DNA of 12,880 bases from CAWEEP01 sp963808125 (GTDB lineage Bacteria; Chloroflexota; Dormibacteria; Aeolococcales; Aeolococcaceae): positions 1 through 12,880 of the forward strand of contig CAWEEP010000034.1 of assembly GCA_963808125.1 (NCBI GenBank), written 5' to 3'. Numbering within the stretch: position 1 is the first letter of the stretch; each line of letters opens with the position of its first letter. The notes under the pieces were generated by a model that saw nothing but the letters and a program-made list of their open reading frames with translations, made no database searches and was not told the DNA's origin. Positions 5,970 to 11,729 of this stretch are shown here, one piece after another. Made by a program: the position numbers and the translations under genes.

Positions 5970-7898
5970 TCAGTTGGGGACCGGCCGCCGAACGGGCAGC
6001 GTCGCGACCACGACCCCGGCGAGGATCACCCCGACCGCGCCGAGAGCGGCGCCGGCGACCCCGGTCTGAGCCCAGACGCGGCTGAGCGTGGAGCTGTTGT
6101 AGGCGGTCACGGTGGTCAGGAACGACGCGTTCCCGGCATAGCTGATGACGGCCAGGGCGGTGAGAATCATGCCCGCGGCGGCGGCCACCAGCGTCATGAG
6201 CGCGGCGGCGAGCGCGGCACGGATCTCGCCGGCACCGCCGAGGCGGGCCAGGGTGAGACCGGCGGCGCAGCCCACGACGATGGCGAGCGCGGGCAGCTGC
6301 ATCCCCGTCTTCGCAGCGCACCACACCCAGAGAGCGGTGAGCACGATGTAGACGCCGAGCGCGGCGGCCGCGGCGGCGAGAGCTCGCGGGCCCCTCCGCA
6401 CCGCCGGATCGGACGAGGCCGGAACCTCGGCGCCGGCCTCGTGCGGCACGGCCGGCGTCACGTCCGCCTGGGACCTGATCGGAGCGGCGGTGGCGCCGGT
6501 GACCAGGCGAAGTCCCTCCCGCTGGGGTGCCGGCGCCGGCTCCCATGTGGGGACGGCGACCACGACGTGCGCCTCCGCCATTGCCGGTGCCTCGAACTCA
6601 GCCGCACTCGGTGCGGCGAACGGCGGCGTGATCCCGTCCGCACCTCGCATCGGCCGAGCGGAGGCGGCGGTCCGCATGCCCCAGGTGCCCTCCCACGAGA
6701 ACGGCACCGCGCCAGCCGGGGCGGGCGCGAAGGTCATGGGGGTGGGGTCGGGGGCGACGGCGACGGCGGCCGGCGAGGCGCCGGGCGCCGGCGAGAGGAC
6801 GATGGTGGCCGGGGTCGCGACCTGGGGCGCGCGGCCGGCGGGATGGTGCCGGGCCGCGGTCAGGCGGGCCGCGCCCGGAAGCGCGGCGCGCACGGGGTCG
6901 ATCGTGAGAAGGCCTTCGGAAACCGGCGCCGGCTGCGGCGCCAGATCACCTTCTCCGTCCCAGCTGGCGGGAGCGGGGGCCGGCAGCGGCAACGGTGGCG
7001 CGGTCCAGGTGGCCGGGCCCGCCGCCGGGGAGGGTGTGACGGCCGTCGGCATGGTGCCCGGTTCCGCCAGCCAGGGGAGCAAGTCCACGATCGGCGGCTC
7101 CGGCTCGGGCGTCGTGACGGGGTCCAGCACCCAGGTGACGGGAACCGGATCGAGAGTGGGCGGCACGGCCTCCAAGGCGGTGACGGGGTCCGCCGCCCAT
7201 GGGATGGGGGACGGCCCGGCGAAGGTGGGGACGCTTTCCGGAGCGGAAACGGGCGACCAGGCGAGCAGCGGCGGGACGGGCGGCGGCGGCGGCACCGCGG
7301 GGGTGAGCCCCGAGGGAACCGGAGGAGGAGGAGGAGGAGGTGGAGGCGGCGGCGGGAAGGCGCCGGCAGCGAGCGGCTGTGCCACCACCGGGGTCGATGG
7401 CGGCGACGGGGGCTGATCGCCGGGGGACTGCTCCAGGGGCCGGCCGAAGATGGCGGGGAGGGGGCCGGGCGGGCCGGAGGGCGGCAACGGGGGCTGCTCG
7501 CCAGCGGACTGCTCCAGTGGCCGGCCGAACATCGCCGGGAGGGGGCCGGGCGGGCCGGAGGGCGGCGGGGCCGGGCTTCCCGCCACGGGGATCCCCACCG
7601 GAGCAGCGGCCTGGGCCCTGTCCAGCCGGCTCTGGATGTCGCGGCGCGCCGGGAAGGCGACCGGGGAACCCGACGGGTACCCCGACACGGCGGGCATCCC
7701 GCCCGGCGCACCGGGGGGTGCCCCGACGCCGGGGACAGGGTGGTACATGAGGCTGGTCTGCCGCGACGGGGGCGGCGCCTGAAGCTCGGTGACGGGGTGC
7801 CCAGTGTCGGCGTGAATGAGGGGGAGCTTGCACGTCGGGCAGGTGGTCCTCTCGTCGTACCACCTCCAACACTTGGTGCACACCAACTGTTCGCGCAT
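5970..7898 (-). CDS. Zinc-ribbon, proline-rich, four-TM membrane protein of unknown function
   Basis: A 642-residue protein with no family I recognise. It begins with a small zinc ribbon (CTKC at 7-10, CPTC at 20-23). A linker of nearly 480 residues follows, extremely rich in Pro and Ala; it contains a tandem 27-residue repeat built on FGRPLEQS, a run of twelve prolines, and many short PxxW-like segments (VPVTWVLDP, GPATWTAP, VPFSWEG, VPTWEP). Four hydrophobic helices close the protein at about 506-527, 536-553, 562-587 and 613-634, before a short basic tail. The predicted form is a cytoplasmic zinc finger and tether on a membrane bundle. ATG at 7898 is chosen because the zinc ribbon begins there and GGGAGAGGGAG precedes it; the open frame upstream has no coding character. 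The linker design echoes the FHA protein at 1844-3572, which may indicate shared scaffolding. Confidence 0.82.
   Translation of the reverse strand: MREQLVCTKCWRWYDERTTCPTCKLPLIHADTGHPVTELQAPPPSRQTSLMYHPVPGVGAPPGAPGGMPAVSGYPSGSPVAFPARRDIQSRLDRAQAAAPVGIPVAGSPAPPPSGPPGPLPAMFGRPLEQSAGEQPPLPPSGPPGPLPAIFGRPLEQSPGDQPPSPPSTPVVAQPLAAGAFPPPPPPPPPPPPVPSGLTPAVPPPPPVPPLLAWSPVSAPESVPTFAGPSPIPWAADPVTALEAVPPTLDPVPVTWVLDPVTTPEPEPPIVDLLPWLAEPGTMPTAVTPSPAAGPATWTAPPLPLPAPAPASWDGEGDLAPQPAPVSEGLLTIDPVRAALPGAARLTAARHHPAGRAPQVATPATIVLSPAPGASPAAVAVAPDPTPMTFAPAPAGAVPFSWEGTWGMRTAASARPMRGADGITPPFAAPSAAEFEAPAMAEAHVVVAVPTWEPAPAPQREGLRLVTGATAAPIRSQADVTPAVPHEAGAEVPASSDPAVRRGPRALAAAAAALGVYIVLTALWVWCAAKTGMQLPALAIVVGCAAGLTLARLGGAGEIRAALAAALMTLVAAAAGMILTALAVISYAGNASFLTTVTAYNSSTLSRVWAQTGVAGAALGAVGVILAGVVVATLPVRRPVPN
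7321..7353 (-). repeat. GGAGGA/GGC triplet run encoding polyproline
   Basis: A run of GGA then GGC-type triplets on the plus strand, reading CCN on the coding strand, encodes about twelve consecutive prolines. Such a run is prone to slippage and requires EF-P during translation. Confidence 0.85.
7408..7569 (-). repeat. Tandem 81-bp coding repeat (two 27-residue units)
   Basis: Two adjacent 81-bp units (about 7408-7488 and 7489-7569) encode near-identical 27-residue blocks with the core FGRPLEQS and flanking PPSGPPGPLPA. The DNA is also highly similar, so this looks like a recent in-frame duplication within the proline-rich linker. Confidence 0.85.
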
Positions 7899-7942
7899 GC
7901 GCGGATTCTCCCTCTCCCGCGCCGCGAATCCCGCCTCGTCAC

Positions 7943-8007
7943 CCCGGCGTGACGCGACGGCGATGCCACCGCAAGGTGGGGGTCGGCCCGGCGTGACGTG
8001 ACGCCGG
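7943..8007. promoter_or_regulatory. Paired 20-bp repeats and palindrome in the divergent control region
   Basis: CCCGGCGTGACGCGACGGCG (7943-7962) and CCCGGCGTGACGTGACGCCG (7987-8006) match at 18 of 20 positions and are offset by 44 bp, close to four helical turns. The second copy is also an inverted repeat (CCGGCGT, six bases, ACGCCGG; 7988-8007). They lie between the divergent zinc-ribbon gene and the RAM-domain gene, with the second copy ending 14 bp before a -10-like TACCAT. This is a candidate operator pair. A small GCAA-loop hairpin (CCACC/GGTGG, 7966-7979) lies between them. Confidence 0.5.
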
Positions 8008-8021
8008 ACCGCGGAGACGTC

Positions 8022-8027
8022 TACCAT
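8022..8027 (+). promoter_or_regulatory. Candidate -10 box upstream of the RAM-domain gene
   Basis: TACCAT is followed after seven bases by GTG at 8035. The same hexamer stands before pntA. The spacing would put the transcription start at or next to that GTG. Confidence 0.45.
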
Positions 8028-8034
8028 CCTGGGC

Positions 8035-8085
8035 GTGTCCGTGCCGGCCGAGCCTCGCCCCGCCACCCCTGCCGGCGGTGCCTGA
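8035..8085 (+). CDS. Possible 16-residue leader peptide before the RAM-domain gene
   Basis: GTG at 8035 opens a 16-residue reading (MSVPAEPRPATPAGGA) whose TGA is followed immediately by the GTG of the RAM-domain gene in the same frame. With the -10-like TACCAT seven bases before it, it could be translated leaderlessly and feed ribosomes into the next gene, which has only a weak ribosome site. There is no other evidence that it is translated. Confidence 0.3.
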   Translation: MSVPAEPRPATPAGGA

Positions 8086-8364
8086 GTGCTCACCGCCTTC
8101 CTGAACATCGTCTGCGAACCCGCGGCCATCGCCCGCATCGGCCTGGCCCTCGCCGACACCGACGGCGTGGCCGAGGTCTACACGACGACCGGCTCGGCCG
8201 ACTTCATCGCCGTCGTCCGGGTGCCCGATCTCGACGCACTGGCATCGCTGGTGACGCAGCACGTCGCCGGCCTTCCCGGCATCATCCGCACCGACACCCA
8301 CCTCGCCATCCGCTCGTACGGCCGCGGCGACGAGAAGGCGGCCTTCGACATCGGGGTGGACTGA
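8086..8364 (+). CDS. Stand-alone Lrp/AsnC ligand-binding (RAM) domain protein
   Basis: A 92-residue protein consisting of the RAM/AsnC effector-binding fold without the DNA-binding HTH. It shows the expected pattern: hydrophobic first strand (TAFLNIVCEP), helix (AAIARIGLALADTDGVAEVY), TTGSADFIAVVRVPD, then LVTQHVAGLPGIIRTDTHLA and a final FDIGVD. Proteins like this form dimers or higher rings and bind small effectors such as amino acids; several high-GC lineages carry them as single genes. The start is fixed because an in-frame TGA lies directly before GTG 8086. No strong ribosome site is seen. It is divergent from the zinc-ribbon gene and followed 118 bp later by the DUF3352-like gene. Its molecular role is unknown. 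Confidence 0.87.
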   Translation: MLTAFLNIVCEPAAIARIGLALADTDGVAEVYTTTGSADFIAVVRVPDLDALASLVTQHVAGLPGIIRTDTHLAIRSYGRGDEKAAFDIGVD

Positions 8365-8414
8365 CCACCGGTAACGGTTTCCGGCAACGGGGGGGAGCGG
8401 CGCCGGAGGTCCTG

Positions 8415-8420
8415 TAGGCT
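8415..8420 (+). promoter_or_regulatory. Candidate -10 box of the DUF3352-like gene
   Basis: TAGGCT stands 63 bases upstream of the chosen ATG at 8483 and nine bases before a GTG at 8430. Unlike the other promoters here, the main gene has its own strong Shine-Dalgarno sequence, so the transcript would have a normal leader of about 50 bases. Confidence 0.4.
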
Positions 8421-8470
8421 AGGGGAGCTGTGCGCTCGGCACCGCCCCGGCCATGGCGCGCTCACTGCCC

Positions 8471-8476
8471 AGGAGG
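8471..8476 (+). promoter_or_regulatory. Strong Shine-Dalgarno site that fixes the DUF3352-like start
   Basis: AGGAGG lies six bases before ATG 8483. This favours 8483 over the in-frame ATG at 8453. Confidence 0.8.
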
Positions 8477-8482
8477 CAGGCG

Positions 8483-10138
8483 ATGCACACGGATCCTTCC
8501 CCACCGGAGGCGTCCCCTCCCCCACCGGCCTCCCGCCCCCGCGGGCTGAGGCGGCTCCTCGCCGGCGCGGCCATGTTCGCCCTGGTGGCGGGGGCCTGCG
8601 CCGGGGCCATCACCACCTTCCTGCTCACTCGCGACGCGGCACAGGGCATCAGCCTGCTGGTCCCCTCGGACGCCGCCCTCTACGCGGCCTACGAGGTGCA
8701 TCCCTCTGGAGCGCAGTCCCAGGCGCTGAGCCGGGTCCTCGGCGCCTTCCCCGCCCTGGCCACGCCGGCCCTGCAGGCACAGGTGGTGGACTCGCTGATC
8801 GACGGCACGCTGAAGGACACCGAACTCAGCCACGCCGACGTCCTGCCCTGGCTTGGCCAGGAGGTCGGCATCAGCCTGGGGGCGGGGGCGTCCACCGCCT
8901 CCTCGACGGGGCAGCCGGTCGCCGCCTACGTCGACACCGCCGACGAGGCTCAGACCACGGCCGCCCTGAACACGGCCCGCAGCTCGGACGCGGGTGCGGG
9001 CCTCACCTTCACCGACCAGCAGTACGAGGGCGTCGCCGTCACCCAAGTCACCCCGGCGGGCGGCTCGGGCCCCGGCGGCGCGTATGCCATCGTCGACCAC
9101 GTCCTCGTCCTCGCCGGCAGCTCGGCGTACCTCGAAGAGATCATCGACACCGCCCAGGGACGCCACGCCGCCCTGGCCTCCTCTGCCGCCTACACCGCGC
9201 TGGTGGCGCAACTCCCCGCCGACCGGCTCGCCACGGCATACGCCGACCTGCCATCGGTGCTGTCGGAGGTGAAGACCGCGATGGGTGGCACGGCCTCCAA
9301 GCTCTCGCCCGTCCTCGACCAGCTCACCCCGCTGGACGGCGCCGCCGCCTCCGTCGAGGCGGTGCCCCGAGGTCTCGAGATCGACTGGGTCGCCAGCTTC
9401 GACGGCGGCCGGCTGACCAGCGCGCAGCGGCAGGCGCTGAGCGTGCCCCCCGACCGCAACGCGACGGCCGCGGACACGCCCGCGAACGCGGCCCTCTTCG
9501 TCGGCGTGAGCGGCTTCCCCGCCATCGCCGGCGCCCTGCTGGGCAGCCTCACCCAGGGCCTTCCGGCGGGGGCGCCCCTGCTCCTCCAGGGCGCGCTGGC
9601 GGGCCTGAGCGGCGATGCTGGCATCGAGGTCGACACCGCCCTGGGCGGCGGGGTGGGTGGCGCGCTGATCGTCGCCTCCAGTGATGCGAGCGCCACCGGC
9701 CAGCTCCTCGACATGGGCATGCCGCTATTGCTGGGCGGCAAGTCGGGCGCGGCGCCCGCCGTCAGCCACACGACGTACCGCGGCACCGAGTTCTCGGAGC
9801 TGCAGGGCTCCGCGGCCACGGTCGCCTGGACCGTGACGCACGGCGTCGCCGTCATCGCCACCGGCACCGGTCAGATGGAGGCGGTGCTCGACACCATCGA
9901 CGGCGGCGCCAGCCTCGCCTCCACCGCCGGCTACGCGACCACCGCCGACGCCCAGCCCGCCGACGCGGTGGTGTACGTCAATCCCGGCCAGATCCTGGCG
10001 GCAACCGGGACCTCGCTGCCGGCGTCATCGGCGCTGTCACCAATCCTCGCCGCCCTGGGCGGGATCGGATCCGTCTCCGGGACGGAGACGAGCACCGCCA
10101 CCCAGGTCACCGGTCGCATCCTCGTCGAGGTGCCCTAG
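8483..10138 (+). CDS. DUF3352-like membrane-anchored extracytoplasmic protein
   Basis: A 551-residue protein resembling the DUF3352 family of surface proteins of unknown function. A short Pro-rich cytoplasmic head (1-20) and Arg pair lead into one hydrophobic segment (about 22-48, LLAGAAMFALVAGACAGA), followed by a long acidic, Ala/Gly/Thr-rich domain outside the membrane. It opens with LLVPSDAALYAAYEV, typical of this family, and has LPWLGQEVGISLG and repeated 'hydrophobic strand, VAVIATG, LDTI' segments that suggest two related halves. The Cys within the hydrophobic segment is not in a good lipobox, so a signal anchor is more likely than a lipoprotein. Length fits the family (about 500-600). 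It is convergent with the glycosyltransferase, with eight bases between the two stop codons and no visible terminator. Confidence 0.75.
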   Translation: MHTDPSPPEASPPPPASRPRGLRRLLAGAAMFALVAGACAGAITTFLLTRDAAQGISLLVPSDAALYAAYEVHPSGAQSQALSRVLGAFPALATPALQAQVVDSLIDGTLKDTELSHADVLPWLGQEVGISLGAGASTASSTGQPVAAYVDTADEAQTTAALNTARSSDAGAGLTFTDQQYEGVAVTQVTPAGGSGPGGAYAIVDHVLVLAGSSAYLEEIIDTAQGRHAALASSAAYTALVAQLPADRLATAYADLPSVLSEVKTAMGGTASKLSPVLDQLTPLDGAAASVEAVPRGLEIDWVASFDGGRLTSAQRQALSVPPDRNATAADTPANAALFVGVSGFPAIAGALLGSLTQGLPAGAPLLLQGALAGLSGDAGIEVDTALGGGVGGALIVASSDASATGQLLDMGMPLLLGGKSGAAPAVSHTTYRGTEFSELQGSAATVAWTVTHGVAVIATGTGQMEAVLDTIDGGASLASTAGYATTADAQPADAVVYVNPGQILAATGTSLPASSALSPILAALGGIGSVSGTETSTATQVTGRILVEVP

Positions 10139-10146
10139 GCGCGGGG

Positions 10147-11436
10147 TCAGACGGGGCCGTCGGGCACGGTGACCTGCTGGTGCGCGCACATGTACTGGAG
10201 GCGCTCCAGCAATCCCTCGAGGACCAGGGGCCAGGCGTACTCGCGGGCGTCGCGGTGGGCGTTGCGGCGGAGGCGGCGGGCCAGGGCGGGGCGGTCCACC
10301 AGGCCGCGCAGGGCAGCGGCCACCTCCGTCCCCTCGTCGGTCTCGATGATGATGGCGTTGCCGTACGGACGGGCGTACTCCTCACCGGTGGCCCCCACCA
10401 CGGCGACGCCTCCCGCCGCCATCGCCTCCAGCCCCACCAGGCCGAATGGCTCGTGGCCCGAGTTGGCCAGCACGGCGTCGGCGGCGGCGTCGATGACCCG
10501 GATGACGTGGTCGGGAAGGAAGCGTCCAATGTTGACGACGGGGCATCCACGGCTCTTCTGGAGGGCCCGGACCAGGCCCTCGGCGTCCTCCACCGGCTCA
10601 TCCCAGTCGCAGATGCCGAGACCGAGGTCGCGCGCGCGGGCCATGACCGCCCCGCTGTGGGGCTCGACGCCGCCCCGCATCAAGAGCCGGGCCGGCACGC
10701 CACCGGCGCGCACCTCGGCGATGGCCTCGATGGCCTGGATCCAGCGCTTGTCGGGGGTGAAGCGGCCGATCTTGAAGGCGAGGCACGGCGTGCCGGCGGC
10801 GTCGTGCACGGCGGCGACGTCAGCGGCGTTGATCGGTTCCAGGGAACTCTCCGGGATGCCGTTGGGGATGACGACGGGATTGACCCCCCAGCCCAGCATC
10901 CTCTGCTTCATGTACCGGCTCACCGTCGTCATCGAGGCCACGAACCCCAGCGCCGGCCAGTCCATCTCGCCCCAGCCGAAGTGGTTGTTCGCGTTCCAGA
11001 GCAGGACGCAGCGGTCGCGCAGGTCCATCTCGTGGAGGCGGTCGCTGAGAAGCTGGCAGAAGCTCGCCGTGTGCCACTCCTCGCAGAGCACTGCGACGAT
11101 GCGACCCCTCTCCACCGCCGGGGCGATGACCCGCTCGACGAGGGCGTCCGGGAGGGTCCGGTCGAGGGTCGCGACCTTGGCGCGTTCGCCGTCGTAGACG
11201 CCGCTCGGGAAGGTCTGGCTCAGCTCCTGGCACCAGCGGATGAGGCGGACGCCGTCCACGACCTCGTCGGCGGGGAGGGCGGGGTCGCCGACGAAGACCA
11301 GGGTGGTGGCGTACCCGGCGGCGGCGAGCGCCTGGGTCAGCCCTCGAGCGCGAACTCCGAGACCGCCGGCAAGGCTGTACTGGTCCGGGCCCTCGAACGA
11401 GACCATGACGATCTCGAGCGTCTGGGGAGTGAGCAC
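10147..11436 (-). CDS. GT4-type glycosyltransferase
   Basis: A 429-residue retaining glycosyltransferase of the GT-B fold, glycogen synthase/GT4 type, transferring a sugar from a nucleotide donor to an unknown acceptor. Visible features are the N-terminal glycine-rich acceptor loop (SLAGGLGVRARGL, 21-33), the interdomain VVIPNGIP (188-195), the start of the donor domain (FKIGRFTPDKRW, 221-232), and the E-x7-E donor motif EPFGLVGLEAMAAGG (329-343). No membrane segment is present, so it is cytosolic or peripheral. The start is taken as GTG 11436, which places the first beta-strand (LEIVMVSFEGP) correctly; ATG 11406 would cut that strand and the long open frame further upstream has no coding character. 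It stands alone as a single transcription unit, so the pathway (capsule, lipid glycoside or storage sugar) cannot be inferred. Confidence 0.88.
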   Translation of the reverse strand: MLTPQTLEIVMVSFEGPDQYSLAGGLGVRARGLTQALAAAGYATTLVFVGDPALPADEVVDGVRLIRWCQELSQTFPSGVYDGERAKVATLDRTLPDALVERVIAPAVERGRIVAVLCEEWHTASFCQLLSDRLHEMDLRDRCVLLWNANNHFGWGEMDWPALGFVASMTTVSRYMKQRMLGWGVNPVVIPNGIPESSLEPINAADVAAVHDAAGTPCLAFKIGRFTPDKRWIQAIEAIAEVRAGGVPARLLMRGGVEPHSGAVMARARDLGLGICDWDEPVEDAEGLVRALQKSRGCPVVNIGRFLPDHVIRVIDAAADAVLANSGHEPFGLVGLEAMAAGGVAVVGATGEEYARPYGNAIIIETDEGTEVAAALRGLVDRPALARRLRRNAHRDAREYAWPLVLEGLLERLQYMCAHQQVTVPDGPV

Positions 11437-11451
11437 GTCGGGTGCAGTGTG

Positions 11452-11467
11452 GCCACCTCGGGGTGGC
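11452..11467 (-). promoter_or_regulatory. Hairpin in the 5' leader of the glycosyltransferase gene
   Basis: GCCACC and GGTGGC form a perfect six-base-pair stem with a four-base loop (CCGA in the transcript), ending 15 bases before the GTG start. It contains the only purine-rich GAGGTGG near this start, so pairing could mask a weak ribosome site. The rest of the 11437-11681 intergenic region shows nothing recognisable beyond GC-rich sequence. Confidence 0.35.
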
Positions 11468-11681
11468 GGGCGCCGGAGAGACCGCCGCCCGGGCGTGGCG
11501 GGCCCGTTAAACAGAGAAGGCGGAGAGCCGCGGCGGGCGGGCGCCGAGCTCTTCGCCGAATTCAGTCTCCCCCCGTCGCGCCACAGCCGGCCCGATGAAG
11601 CGCCACGGGCTGGTAACGCTTGTGCGCGAAGCGCGCCGACCCTCTCCGGCGGCCGGCAGGGGCGGGCCGGTGCCCCGGAGG

Positions 11682-11687
11682 TACCAT
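11682..11687 (+). promoter_or_regulatory. Candidate -10 box upstream of pntA
   Basis: TACCAT, identical to the box at 8022-8027, precedes ATG 11697 by nine bases. The start of a ten-codon ORF would then lie at or a few bases from the transcript end. Confidence 0.45.
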
Positions 11688-11696
11688 TCGCCTCCG

Positions 11697-11729
11697 ATGA
11701 GCCGCACCGCTGCCGTCCGGGCGTCATGA
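11697..11729 (+). CDS. Possible 10-residue leader peptide overlapping the pntA start
   Basis: ATG 11697 opens MSRTAAVRAS, whose stop overlaps the pntA start as ATGA. Such overlaps normally mean translational coupling. pntA itself has no clear Shine-Dalgarno sequence, so initiation via this leader is plausible. Apart from the matching layout at 8035, there is no sequence evidence of translation. Confidence 0.35.
   Translation: MSRTAAVRAS

Noticed and set aside
7321..7353. GGA/GGC run as a regulatory microsatellite
   Set aside because: It is fully explained as CCN codons for a polyproline stretch inside the zinc-ribbon protein; no independent signal is seen.
5931..7952. Plus-strand open frame of 673 codons opposite the zinc-ribbon membrane protein
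   Set aside because: Translation is Gly/Arg/Asp low complexity and mirrors the Pro/Ala-rich coding strand. The opposite frame has a zinc ribbon, TM helices and a ribosome site.
8365..8414. Terminator after the RAM-domain gene
   Set aside because: The CCGG/CCGG pairing is only four base pairs with no following T-run, which is not enough to call a terminator.
10180..11598. Plus-strand open frame of 472 codons opposite the glycosyltransferase
   Set aside because: It is a shadow of a gene with a full GT4 motif set, and shows no recognisable domain or ribosome site.
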